Shown here one piece after another: positions 12,701-19,419 of a DNA stretch of 64,000 nucleotides. The notes under the pieces were generated by a model that made no database searches, was not told the DNA's origin, and worked only from the letters and a program-made list of their open reading frames with translations. A program made the translations under genes and the position numbers. Position 1 is the first letter of the stretch; each line of letters starts with the position of its first letter. The DNA is from CAYJBH01 sp964369965 (GTDB lineage: Bacteria; Bacillota; Clostridia; Oscillospirales; Ruminococcaceae), in contig CAYJGF010000003.1 of assembly GCA_964369965.1 (NCBI GenBank), positions 1 through 64,000 of the forward strand. The letters are read 5' to 3'.

Positions 12701-15450
12701 TTCAGACTGTATTTGAATATCTGCTCGTTACCCTCATTTGTCAAGGTAATGTCGTACCTGTCAATAATCGGCAGGATGGAGGGGGTTGTGTATTCATTCA
12801 TGTAGAACTCGAGCGTGGTGCTTTTGTCCATGACATCTTTTATTATCACGTCATAATTAATCAGACCGGACGACAACGACACCGTTGAGACATACCCTAT
12901 CCCGATAACCTCATCGTTGACATCACTGAGCATAGGGTCGCTTACGCCTGTAGGCTGTAGGTTGTATGACGCTGTCACATAAAAATTATGCAGCTCCGCA
13001 AAAGGCAGGTTGGTGACCTTGATTCTATACTTACCCTCGGTGCCCAAAACGATAGTTTGTGCCCCTGTGAATTTTTTATCGGCGATATCATCATTTTGCG
13101 CGTCAACAAAGGTACCATCTAAATATGCGATGGCACCGACCGAATTAAACGCCGACAGCTTTAACGGGTCGGATAAGAGGGCATCGTCTTTATCCTCTAC
13201 CGTAATCTCTAAAATGACATACTCATTTGCATTCTCGACAATTTCGACCGTCGCAATAGGTGGCGCTTTTGATGTATAAAAGCTGCCATCAACGCCATTA
13301 ACAGCGCCGGCGTTCGCACCGTTCACGGTATATACAAAGCCGCTCGTGTCGTATCTGTCGCTTGGTATAAACTTGAAAGTATAATGCGAGTCCGACTCCA
13401 ATACATCGTTGGATTTATAGCTGATTCCGGCAACGTTTGTATGTGCGGCAATCAAATCGGAGGCGTTGATATACACATCCTCCTCACTGCCAAGAGGTGA
13501 TTGGTTATCCAGCTCCACCCTCATCGATGTTATGTATGGCAGGAGGTTCAACTTGTGGTTCGCAAACGACTCATCGGTCGGGTCATACGTTTTCCCGTCG
13601 ACACTGCCGTTGGAGAGCGTGAAGTTATCAAAGGTCAAAGCGTTCGGCTCTTCGGCGAAGCTCTGATCATATTCTATGACTATTGTCGGCAGATATGCCT
13701 TAGCCTCGGCTACCGATTGTGTTTTTATCTCATAGATATCGGACACGACATTTATTCTTGTTGCCGTCCCCACGTTGTTTGCATCATAGATAATTTCATC
13801 ATAACTGTAGTTGTACTGCAGATAATAGGTTGTATCGGGGTAAAGCGGCGACAGGATAGCCTCCTGCGTGCCGTAAAAGGTCTTTCTCATTCTGGTTCTG
13901 AGACCTTTGACATCGTTTTTGGAATAAACATTGATGGACTCGCCGTTTGCACCGACCACCGTCGAGGCAGTCGCATTATAATTATCAATAGCTTGATACA
14001 CCGTGATGCTCACGCCCTTGATTAATGCACCACTCGGGTCGACGATGCCGACATCTGCTTTGAGCGCATATAACCAGGTATCAAAACCATCTACTTTCAC
14101 TATCGGGTCGCTATACGGTGTATCCACCTGATCTTCGTCACTCTCACCACCCGTGTCATCGGGGTTGCCGGGGTCGGGGGGTGGTGGATTTAGATCCGGA
14201 TCGGATTCACCGCCATCAGATTCACCCTCATCTGCGCCGCCGGTTCCCTCGTCCTCGCCCTCGCCCTCACCTTCGCCTTCGCCCGATGAGGTATCGCCGG
14301 AGCCACCGCCGGAGGCGTCGCCGCCCGAGCTGTCGGCATCGCCCTGTTCGTCGGAACCGGAACCACTGCCGTCGGTGTCATCATCTTCTTTATCTGCGTC
14401 GTCATCGCCGTCGCCGGTATTATCGTCGCCCGATCCCCCCTCGTTATCCTCATCCTCCTCGCCGGTGTCGTCGTTTGTGTCGTCCTCATCCTGCTCGTCG
14501 TTATCATCGGAGGACTCGTCCTCATCATCTGCGTTCTCGTCCTCATCCTCGTCGTCTTTTTCCGACAATTCATCGTCATCATCACCGTCTGTATCATCGG
14601 TATCTTCCCCTTGGGAGGTCTCCCCTTCGGTGTCATCGTCGGCAGGCTCGCCTAACTCATCCGAGACACCACCCGCAGCATAGTCGGCGACATTGTTGGG
14701 TCTTATACCATCGGTGTTTAATAGGTTCTCAATCTTTTCCTCCAGCTCCTCTGTGTCACCACCACGCTCGGTTTCTCTTATCATGGTATCCACTATTCCG
14801 AGTGCCGTCACTAAATCTTTATAGATATAGGTGTTATCGCCTATCATAATTTCCGCGTCAAAAACCGCATCCTGCTCGTTATAGACCAAAACCTCGTTAT
14901 CAAAGCTATAAAATCTGATGTATGAATGGTCAAACTTTATTATACTGTTTGCCGGTATAAAAAGATCACCTAACGGCCCTTTAAACACCGCCTCCTGTGC
15001 GTTGATATGCAGTCCGTTATCCAGTGTCAAAAGAATAAATTCATCACCGTCGGCGAGGGATAAATCCTCATTAAAGGTGTTGCCGCCCGTTAGATACAGC
15101 CCCTCATAACTGCTTAGAAGATTGATATCGTTGGAGATAAGCCAGTTTTCATCACCGGTAAATTTGATGGTAGCTCCGCCGTTAGTATAAATCGGATACG
15201 ACATATCCACCTCTTTGCGCCCATCCCTGATGTAGTAGTTGAGCAAAGAGGTGTATAAGACATCGTCCTTGTTAATTTTTTCTAAACCTACCCTCTCGGC
15301 ACTTGCTACCGAAAGGAGATTGTTGACATTCGGCGAAGAGGGCACCATATACCCATCCTCCGCAAAACTCATAAATTCTGTTGCTGAATATAGGGCATAT
15401 ACCGTCATCGCGCACATTACCAAGACGAGGCATATCATCCATTTCTTCAT
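3724..15450 (-). CDS. giant (3908 aa) membrane-anchored exoprotein of the F1-like ATPase cluster
   Basis: An N-terminal hydrophobic segment (residues 4-21) is followed by FAEDGY (29-34), matching FASDGY in the 2191-aa partner. Residues about 60-235 form the juxtamembrane domain that seems shared by the cluster's exoproteins (ADGDEFILLTLDNGLHIN, then LGDLFIPANSIIKFDHSYI). Residues about 265-435 are a very acidic Asp/Glu/Ser/Gly linker. Fibronectin-type-III-like beta modules follow, then several blocks with GLUG-like motifs (GGIVG/GGLVG; roughly 1580-1820, 2050-2320, 2680-3180), a second Gly/Ser/Asp/Glu-rich linker (about 3625-3715), and a C-terminal hydrophobic helix with basic tail (RILIIAGCLTLIILFAIYRK). 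There is no LPxTG motif. It is the last gene of the unit, 12 bases after the 299-aa gene. It probably projects from the cell surface; ligand and activity are unknown. Confidence 0.9.
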   Translation of the reverse strand: MKKWMICLVLVMCAMTVYALYSATEFMSFAEDGYMVPSSPNVNNLLSVASAERVGLEKINKDDVLYTSLLNYYIRDGRKEVDMSYPIYTNGGATIKFTGDENWLISNDINLLSSYEGLYLTGGNTFNEDLSLADGDEFILLTLDNGLHINAQEAVFKGPLGDLFIPANSIIKFDHSYIRFYSFDNEVLVYNEQDAVFDAEIMIGDNTYIYKDLVTALGIVDTMIRETERGGDTEELEEKIENLLNTDGIRPNNVADYAAGGVSDELGEPADDDTEGETSQGEDTDDTDGDDDDELSEKDDEDEDENADDEDESSDDNDEQDEDDTNDDTGEEDEDNEGGSGDDNTGDGDDDADKEDDDTDGSGSGSDEQGDADSSGGDASGGGSGDTSSGEGEGEGEGEDEGTGGADEGESDGGESDPDLNPPPPDPGNPDDTGGESDEDQVDTPYSDPIVKVDGFDTWLYALKADVGIVDPSGALIKGVSITVYQAIDNYNATASTVVGANGESINVYSKNDVKGLRTRMRKTFYGTQEAILSPLYPDTTYYLQYNYSYDEIIYDANNVGTATRINVVSDIYEIKTQSVAEAKAYLPTIVIEYDQSFAEEPNALTFDNFTLSNGSVDGKTYDPTDESFANHKLNLLPYITSMRVELDNQSPLGSEEDVYINASDLIAAHTNVAGISYKSNDVLESDSHYTFKFIPSDRYDTSGFVYTVNGANAGAVNGVDGSFYTSKAPPIATVEIVENANEYVILEITVEDKDDALLSDPLKLSAFNSVGAIAYLDGTFVDAQNDDIADKKFTGAQTIVLGTEGKYRIKVTNLPFAELHNFYVTASYNLQPTGVSDPMLSDVNDEVIGIGYVSTVSLSSGLINYDVIIKDVMDKSTTLEFYMNEYTTPSILPIIDRYDITLTNEGNEQIFKYSLKKNDLEDAIVGVTENYVYNTYTNSVILKSAGDDDITIELVGEQDKFVGEDLWDVFQSYATPTPEDPGLRHIPVTIRVSFNSGLIPATEYTVNVQTVVERSGREYNIRTVLGKSEFKTKKETPEVTMDDLIIANDIINFSGLEVVDNHGVILDDGKFVIHLYNNGALLYILDKDENGQPLTTNTNYESIGFSGLTPGLEYQLEIVANEYNNDDGYSGYARDVILFASDIIAGSDITGTVQLTHLDYEDKSGPSKTVTITPDASIDDPFRSTSINQGLDEWWHSTNTLNYYTPAFDISTTFGNDAKYVVLENYAPSSSSGDVTESNTVYYFDGSGNIVSLRQPYYGSSHGLSTSLVVETRARDPIAIPLSDEIVGNDVESFRFKVNNVAHIKENGLIFSVYNHVDKLFTVDIDEADRSKYTLDNESILPGDAEDYLHANSALDDTSGEVVSSTAGNFVMHKLPVTEGDRYTTNAHLEWVTYYNEEGGLISKINDLGYNSTFIIPQNVAYMSIEYLSGSRDSLTINRLSQGHTVEADPEKYEFEAKLDINIVDKKGSLVDAQGDGEVTVRIYKSDNINSANYKQIDTVDYEIIKGEISETVTDETGQQSELIHSVYTLNADGSPMELTLSNLEHSTAYMVRLYGSFGGTEMIFGEEIFQTDAPYKIISNEQEFFDISRDMQGNYLVVNDLNIGSGTIDGYFEGTIDFNGHTVTVGGRGGNDVFDLVSTNAVMKNLNLVFSEEYEDHNDLRFVGSNYGLIENIVVEFLGDINMVGYNVGLFAQTNYGTIRNFIVRFEGDVYCTATYGSLFVSNTAYGMLENGYIYMKNGAGLFVDPDATDYFGGIVRHIGYGGGVNNVYTIYDSWMANSGTVYAQSGINYSGTVSNTYHVGDVYIHDGNSKSRTTPLSVTKLTHSYPITDINRWNVTQVDHSIYNSYDAISIIGYEALRDTVWQSDVLQKEFEIEQSVARGFYPRLELPVIMQKHQEYVRMPLTTSNDFPVIVADRFADDVVGNQTKSAKVVFDIENAGGYEVTNLKINNIDVVEGSVEMEAINENGHEYYRVSATLEIDEENTSHSYKSNYKVTEIEAMKNGVTYDFDSEYETQQIEFYKEIDSVADWSAIDEVLAQRYWNFWVTKDLDFSAVQKAEDIIVNFNSDATTYNSYSHYYGKLDGGIYDDEGNLTGMRELQDINFKDVSTAHIFTSLHYTASSSTTNIYRGTISNLIINGFDVTTNLLQKISWVGVVGRSGGDIINVHLKNAVITADGTMGGIVGELNNGSVQDCSVTDSVFKASTGRYTSYFGGIVGRSGNDHNRIQHSYTRNVHIDMTNAKTVSAVGGIVGSFSGEVVNSYANGSIIAAGNNIGGIVGHEYYAPSIISCFSDVDITGSAGNVGGLVGKSDNLLPQTMNNLVVGDILVQGGNIHRLIGQKGGYQTYYTRFGYAYKEQVMNDLSEDDIDGATDLFTTAELSQVATWTDTMLFGVGYEYYNKDGYSNINEGYFPFIYNYYGTGLVYGQEQIALPEVSGLVVSPEFGDVKIDGLNTSYYAEFTLWHEELSQTALKEYFIDSGPTDTTKIEVVIDGMNMHDTSFDNDPNFGVKLTANQPTDGKSIRFSVTTHIYDDAFDSYKLNVKLSDTGATAETMFNYGEPLYHTINNTGEWIDKIENDDWGTTNQNIKIGGIIDFDSPAYESIRAKVGLKFGRLEGDGNDPTQFGFANLTFATTEDNPDSFISNVLYDVKYLGFTNMDMTFSSHTVWKTHACIIDKIGGSLEYINLKDIYMAGKMGAITGSIAPFGDIGGHARYINVHSDNWDGVDALAPRGDLVGYNDELVKGTGVYITTTDGTTGNGSSTYAAGVMGSVVGTVSDIQADDIIVNVPYSYSSSIIGHETTNGLNDIEKNVENITVTNSKSIGEHFSSAFMRTINYANNTQNIIMDNVFVDATYNGYTSTSQSGGIASNTSNSTYINNIDMTNSEIVSGRIAGGITCNVSGVSTVFSDILLKNTNVTSGVAGGVVYSSDERFRDVTIIGCKISTETSEYLQSSGQHNFPFRAGALAGSNDRPYLSAVENVVIRDTEISGPGLIGGLFGYAVDNTELSATNVYIAEDVLIHNKKYRSNPSNYNSSAGGLAGAAYNYTLVDVYMGAQVISEEGRAGGVFGYLQTPVTDTTFESYMSGVYVAGDIVSTDYAGGIIGRVMSGARPIDTQTIDAIFAGSVTSESDRASVWMNHNESSSVRLNSESNFAVWNGALINGQAISDLLTSGTGSVKVPFNANAGGVYEFLADSQKFREREFYTAHGFTDKHLATNLTDEGNIYTPFILNKQSLTILEQSNSYDYPDDAPGAVDVGILLPPSSDVNLDGITIYTSGVDTLNVEAGKDNAITQITIGGTTTNLSYTTYGDYKVATVKYDFKSEVKLGEVTYTADHFAREVMTFGQTWYIINADDKLQSETETYTKLTELKDVTGLPDGAKAVHLWQGKVLTDGGQVYQLNEDAGTETSNVTTSAGEDTTTPVPLFEYSDTQQVFHNFTVYNGAQPNYRAHNIGTKTYLVSPYQGFAYDSFILSYDNFENLTYYANLNSEGTISNYGATLQSEGFPNRNIKYLSNGFGYDDNGMITIAKYNDGTVRVLNFDNGRVLYESIPSDSTFSTFAMNVLGDMYHGIADNGMIEAEQTFVQGELLLNVANLAYDDGLFADGVGVGVDGEKTYTDSDLVDGQGDGSNPLAESNEDRDNAENIDGEASEEEGSGSNSGEGSGSGSGEGGSGSGSNGDDANDTNGTDDNDAASGNGNGNDTDNSEGGDQTEDDETDDAQTSTADLPREATYIKNEGLVVDDKTVVEASQLEYVDDVGLFVDGELRYRPVDQTSQTALLDGAPIEIELISDEMPTGAQGTANGDAITAGAHSNEMGQFALGFNEYTGEFELYETSELYGDGTAPAGKNQEVNEVLAENNIDPQSEFRVNTGNTLTMTNDEENGFRILIIAGCLTLIILFAIYRKLRATKD
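14160..14640 (-). repeat. low-complexity acidic linker coding region
   Basis: This encodes residues about 270-430 of the 3908-aa protein, dominated by Asp, Glu, Ser and Gly (for example DDTDGDDDDELSEKDDEDED). It is a flexible, strongly charged spacer between the juxtamembrane domain and the beta modules. Long open frames on the opposite strand here are artefacts of this composition. Confidence 0.85.
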
Positions 15451-15462
15451 TATTTATCTCCG

Positions 15463-16362
15463 TCAATCCAAAATCGCATTTAAAAACTCCGGTCGTGTTA
15501 TAAGCATACTCGGCTCACCGTCACTCGTTACATAGGTATCGTTTATAAGTGACACCTCATACAACTGCGTGTCCGGCACAGCAATTATATCGCCCCTCGC
15601 CTGCTCGGTGTAAAAATATTTATTATCATAGTCAAAAACCATGACATACTGCTGATAAACAAGCTCGACATATGACAGAGCTTTAATAGGGACACTGTAC
15701 CCCTCCAGCTCAAGTGTCATCGGTTCAAGCAAGAGATAGAAGTCCTTGCCATCATGTAAAAAGCCCTCATTTAAGATTACATCCTGCCCATTTTTAGTTG
15801 CGATGACAGCCCCACCGCTTATTTCCAGCTCGGTAAAATAATCCAGCCTGTATCTTGTGTTATGGCTCGGGTCGTAGTATGACATATCGTGTGGCAAAAC
15901 CAATTTGTCCTGCCCCTCATAATAAATCGGCACCGATGACATGGTTTGGTCGGCACCGCCACCGGTCATATTTATCTCAGCCTCAGAACTCCGGTGCAGC
16001 TCGTTGCCCTGCGGTATATCTATCTTCATATCGGCATAATATTGAACGGCGGAATTTCCAACGACATATGTGTTGGCATCCTCCATCAAGTTCAACACGA
16101 AGAAAAGGACGACAAGAGCACATACCGACAGCCCCGCAGTCATGAAAAGTAAACCTTTATTTTTTATATTTATCCTGTTTGATATGCTTTTTTTCTCTGT
16201 GTTTTCAACCTTTTTTGGCTTTTTTTCTTTTTTGATTTTATTGGGTTTTACAGGCTTGTCGACCTTATTAGAATTGCTAACCTCTTTATTCTTTCGATAT
16301 ACCATCGGCGCAACATCTTGTGATGTATTATTGTGATCTTTTGGAAAGTTGTTTCTCATCAA
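15463..16362 (-). CDS. single-pass anchored exoprotein (299 aa) of the F1-like ATPase cluster
   Basis: Residues 1-69 are hydrophilic and Lys-rich (KKEKKPKKVENTEKK) and are predicted cytoplasmic. Residues 70-92 form one membrane helix (LLFMTAGLSVCALVVLFFVL). Residues 95-299 are a beta-rich ectodomain. Its HDGKDFYLLLEPMTLELE (203-220) resembles ADGDEFILLTLDNGLHIN (133-150) of the 3908-aa protein, and the following segment (SYVELVYQQYVMVFDYDNKY) matches the next conserved block. The start overlaps the preceding 188-aa gene by 35 bases and the stop lies 12 bases before the 3908-aa start. The basic cytoplasmic tail could contact the ATPase; this is an inference. No known family recognised. Confidence 0.85.
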   Translation of the reverse strand: MMRNNFPKDHNNTSQDVAPMVYRKNKEVSNSNKVDKPVKPNKIKKEKKPKKVENTEKKSISNRINIKNKGLLFMTAGLSVCALVVLFFVLNLMEDANTYVVGNSAVQYYADMKIDIPQGNELHRSSEAEINMTGGGADQTMSSVPIYYEGQDKLVLPHDMSYYDPSHNTRYRLDYFTELEISGGAVIATKNGQDVILNEGFLHDGKDFYLLLEPMTLELEGYSVPIKALSYVELVYQQYVMVFDYDNKYFYTEQARGDIIAVPDTQLYEVSLINDTYVTSDGEPSMLITRPEFLNAILD

Positions 16363-16894
16363 TACTCCTTTTGGCGGAAATCGCGTCCATTTCCACTATA
16401 AAAATATATACGCTGTAGAACAAGGTCGCTATCGCGATCAAAACATACACCAGTATAAAAATCAACCCCATATTAAAGGTTAGAATGTAGCTACACAAAA
16501 GGTTTGTTGTCAACACGGCAATGATCTGTATGACTATAGATATGGCATTAGAAATTATTTTTATCGGGGAATTTTTCTCAATTATTATTATCACACAGGG
16601 TATCGCTAAAAACAAATAATGCACAAAGGCAAGTTCTTGAAACATGACCAAATAGAAAAAGATAAGACAAAGTTTGATCAAAGAGCAGGATAACCTCACC
16701 GCCTGAGAGATGCCAAGCTCATAAAAAATCCCCAAAACGGCAAACCTTTTATCCTTTATTTTCATTTTTATAACCAGCAAAAATATCACCGAAAATATCA
16801 CAAATATAACCACCGCGCAAGCAAGCATAGCAACGGCAATCGGCTCTAAAGAATAAAACAACAATAATAGAATTTCGCTGATTGACATAATCAC
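16328..16894 (-). CDS. polytopic membrane protein (188 aa), possible functional substitute for ATPase subunit a
   Basis: Hydrophobic segments lie at about residues 4-42 (one long or two helices), 71-87, 89-106, 113-139 and 141-167, with a charged C-terminus (AKRSIDEKQLSKRS). It lies directly after the epsilon-like gene and overlaps the 299-aa gene. Canonical atp operons place subunit a first; here no subunit a is recognisable and this is the only polytopic protein of the unit. Arg67 in QAVRLSCSLIKL lies close to a membrane segment, which faintly recalls the essential Arg of subunit a, but I see no real sequence similarity. It could equally be a scaffold for the exoproteins. A second start is possible at 16888. 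Confidence 0.75.
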   Translation of the reverse strand: MIMSISEILLLLFYSLEPIAVAMLACAVVIFVIFSVIFLLVIKMKIKDKRFAVLGIFYELGISQAVRLSCSLIKLCLIFFYLVMFQELAFVHYLFLAIPCVIIIIEKNSPIKIISNAISIVIQIIAVLTTNLLCSYILTFNMGLIFILVYVLIAIATLFYSVYIFIVEMDAISAKRSIDEKQLSKRSQ

Positions 16895-16933
16895 TCCGTT
16901 ATACCGAACTTAAATCAGGACAAAAAAGGAAAT

Positions 16934-17194
16934 TCAACTTTCGATTAGCAGTGTGAACTCGTTTGATTGATGTTTATAAAACCCGTTTATATCGGTGTAG
17001 GGCACCTCATCATCGGAGGTGATAAACACAATATCGCCGTTTATCTTGCCGAGGGTCGGCAGATAATCCTCCATAATAAGCAGGACATAATCCTTGCTTT
17101 TTATCCTTATCCCGACAATGCTGTTTAGCACTTTCAAACCGTCGGAGTGGGAAATTATGCGCGCGGTTATCTTTGCTTTTTTACTGAAATCCAT
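16934..17194 (-). CDS. F1 epsilon-like subunit, beta-sandwich domain only
   Basis: This 86-aa protein is encoded 8 bases after the beta-like subunit, the standard position of atpC. The pattern (alternating beta strands, EDYLPTLGKINGDIVFI resembling the conserved HIPLLAPLKIG region of epsilon) fits the N-terminal beta sandwich. Family members are about 130-140 aa; the C-terminal helical hairpin that inhibits ATP hydrolysis in many bacteria is absent. In the canonical enzyme epsilon joins gamma to the c-ring; the same coupling role is likely here. Sequence similarity is weak, so the call rests mainly on position and size. Confidence 0.65.
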   Translation of the reverse strand: MDFSKKAKITARIISHSDGLKVLNSIVGIRIKSKDYVLLIMEDYLPTLGKINGDIVFITSDDEVPYTDINGFYKHQSNEFTLLIES

Positions 17195-17202
17195 AACAAC
17201 CT

Positions 17203-18609
17203 TTATTCCCTATGCAACTTTGAATATGCCCCGATATAAAGGAATTCCGACTCATCAACCTCATCAAAGGATCCGTCGAGGATCTTCTCAACATCATCCA
17301 AAACGTCCTGAATTTCCACAAACACACCCTCAATTCCGGTGTGATGTTCCGCCACAAACATCGGCTGTGAAAAATAGTTCCTAAGTTTCCTTGCTCGGAA
17401 GAAGGTGTCATAATCCTCCTTGCCAAGCTCGTCTATACCTAAAACCGCCACAATTTGCTCCAGCGCCTCATATCTTGAAAGGGTCTTTAGCGATGCCTCC
17501 ACTAAGTTGAAATGTCTGTCGCCGATTATGTCGGGGTCGATAAGCACCGAATTGGTCGCAAAGACATTTACGGCAGGATACAGCCCTTTCTCCGCGACTT
17601 TTCTATCCAACACCACCTGCCCGTCAAGATGTTTTGATATCGCATGTACAGCGCCGTCATTCATGTCATCTGCCGGGATAAATATCGCTTGAAATGATGT
17701 GATGGAGCCATCGGCGGTTGAATTTATACGCTCTTGCACCTCCGATATCTCCGTTAACATGGAGGTTGAATAGCCGTTGTCTATCGGCATTCTCGCAAGC
17801 TCGGTCGAAATCTCCGCATTTGCTTGAACCATTCTGTAAAAGTTATCAATAAACAGCAACACATCCTGCCTGTGCTCATCCCTCAAATACTCCGCCAAGG
17901 TGAGACCGGTAAAAGCCGCTCTACTTCTGCTCATGGCATTGTCGCCCATCTGCCCGAACGCCATGGTGATTTTATTGAACAGGTTCGCCTCCACCATCTC
18001 GTCGAACAGCTCCCTGCCCTCTCTGCTGCGCTCCCCTATTCCCACAAACACCGAGTTTGAGCGCAAAGCCCTGTATACGTTATTGATAAGCTCTTTGATT
18101 ATAACGGTTTTCCCCACTCCGGCGCCGCCGAAGAAGCCCATCTTAAAACCTTTCCTGAGCGGTGCGAAAAAGTCCAGTGCCTTAATGCCGGTTCGCAAAA
18201 TATCGCCATCTATTTCAATCTCGGTCATGGACAACGATTTACTGTATATATTCCTCGTGGCACCTTGTGGCATTTGACTGCCGTCGATAAGCTCGCCGTA
18301 GCTGTTAAATATATGACCTAATATATTCTCATTGTATGCAACCTGGACACCACCTTTTTTGTGAAAGACGTCCATCCCCCTTTTCAGTCTGTTTGTCAAT
18401 CCAAAGCAGATAGCGGACGCCAAAAAGCCGTTTATTTCGGCAATTTCAAAATAAACTCGCCTATCACCCAGAATTACATACACCATATCTCTTATAAACA
18501 GGTCATGTTCATCTAAATATATATCGACTTTCAGGCTACTTATCGCAATCAAAGAGCCTACTCGTTTATTCTCACCATCGGCGGTCATGGGGGCAAATTC
18601 TTCATTCAT
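17203..18609 (-). CDS. F1 beta-like catalytic ATPase subunit
   Basis: 468 aa, normal length for AtpD. All catalytic signatures are kept: Walker A GGAGVGKT (161-168), the general base and neighbour in GERSREG (Glu193, Arg194), the Arg-rich SRSR stretch (227-230) before AFTGLTLAEYLRDE, Walker B LLFID (251-255), adenine-pocket Tyr in LYPAVN (Tyr344) and a DELSEED-like loop DELGKED (393-399). ATP hydrolysis is therefore expected. The N-terminal barrel (1-80) is divergent from housekeeping AtpD. The order alpha-gamma-beta-epsilon is as in atp operons. The context (no subunit a, c-like protein without carboxylate) argues that this is not the synthase. SD GAGGAT precedes the ATG. Confidence 0.93.
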   Translation of the reverse strand: MNEEFAPMTADGENKRVGSLIAISSLKVDIYLDEHDLFIRDMVYVILGDRRVYFEIAEINGFLASAICFGLTNRLKRGMDVFHKKGGVQVAYNENILGHIFNSYGELIDGSQMPQGATRNIYSKSLSMTEIEIDGDILRTGIKALDFFAPLRKGFKMGFFGGAGVGKTVIIKELINNVYRALRSNSVFVGIGERSREGRELFDEMVEANLFNKITMAFGQMGDNAMSRSRAAFTGLTLAEYLRDEHRQDVLLFIDNFYRMVQANAEISTELARMPIDNGYSTSMLTEISEVQERINSTADGSITSFQAIFIPADDMNDGAVHAISKHLDGQVVLDRKVAEKGLYPAVNVFATNSVLIDPDIIGDRHFNLVEASLKTLSRYEALEQIVAVLGIDELGKEDYDTFFRARKLRNYFSQPMFVAEHHTGIEGVFVEIQDVLDDVEKILDGSFDEVDESEFLYIGAYSKLHRE

Positions 18610-18621
18610 TGTTTATCCTCG

Positions 18622-19416
18622 CTATATTTTTTTGTTTTTTGTTATGGATTTTTGCTTGACATAGCTATCGATGGTTTTTTGGAAAGATATCTGATTTTTT
18701 TCTTTTCTTTCCTCTCTTATCGTCTCAATCTCAATTTCGTCAATTTTTTTAAGCGACTCCGTTGTCGCGTTCTGTCTCATAATATTTTCAGCCGCATAGG
18801 AGCTGGCGGTACAGACTTTTAACTGATAGCTCAGATAGGATATACACATGTCCTGTACAAGTTTTGCAACGTCGCCCTCCAGTGCAAAATCTACATATTT
18901 CCCTTTTGTTTTTTTCGTCTGCTCCGCATCTAAGGGGAAAACCTTTTTCTCCTCAAACTTTATGGTGGTGATGTTATAGTAGTGGTTGTGCACCAGATAT
19001 ATTTCGGAGTATTTAAGCCCTCTGACCGCATTATTTAGGTACTCCTGCACCTCGCTCATGTCCTTGTTGAACTGCTCCAGTGACATTCGCAGACCGATAC
19101 CCTTTTTTGTCCTGACCCTACTCCCGAGTATGATTTTTTCCGAGGTCATGTCGTTGTCAATCGCATAGCCTATAGAGGAGTTAACATTGCCGCAAAACCC
19201 AAAGTCGGAACCGATATATATCTTCAAAGGTGGTAGTGATTTATCCGGAATGATCAACTTGCTGTCCAGCTTCAAGTTTTCATTGTTAAAGACAATCCGC
19301 ATCATATTTTCGATTTCATCGGCAATGGTGGCGTATCTTTCGGCGGTAGCACGGGAGGCCTCAACCCGAAGCAATGCGTGGAAGTTCATGACTTTAACTA
19401 CCGGCTTTACATTCAT
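18622..19416 (-). CDS. F1 gamma-like central rotor subunit
   Basis: 264 aa, slightly shorter than AtpG (about 285). The C-terminal helix ASSYAAENIMRQNATTESLK follows the conserved gamma pattern (S-E-x-A-A-R-M-x-A-M-x-x-A-T-x-N-A) and SDFGFCGNVN corresponds to the SDRGLCGxxN turn. It lies between alpha (3 bases upstream) and beta (12 bases downstream), as in atp operons. Its SD (AGAGGTGAA) is inside the end of the alpha gene, suggesting coupled translation. The role is the rotating shaft linking the alpha/beta hexamer to the c-like ring. The C-terminus is unusually Lys-rich (KQKSITKNKK). Confidence 0.88.
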   Translation of the reverse strand: MNVKPVVKVMNFHALLRVEASRATAERYATIADEIENMMRIVFNNENLKLDSKLIIPDKSLPPLKIYIGSDFGFCGNVNSSIGYAIDNDMTSEKIILGSRVRTKKGIGLRMSLEQFNKDMSEVQEYLNNAVRGLKYSEIYLVHNHYYNITTIKFEEKKVFPLDAEQTKKTKGKYVDFALEGDVAKLVQDMCISYLSYQLKVCTASSYAAENIMRQNATTESLKKIDEIEIETIREERKEKNQISFQKTIDSYVKQKSITKNKKI

Positions 19417-19419
19417 AAG

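Noticed and set aside
14118..14849. Long Arg/Pro- and Ser/Pro-rich plus-strand frames (also 4290-4705 and 22540-22833)
   Set aside because: They are antisense shadows of acidic or Gly-rich low-complexity coding tracts on the minus strand, without start signals.
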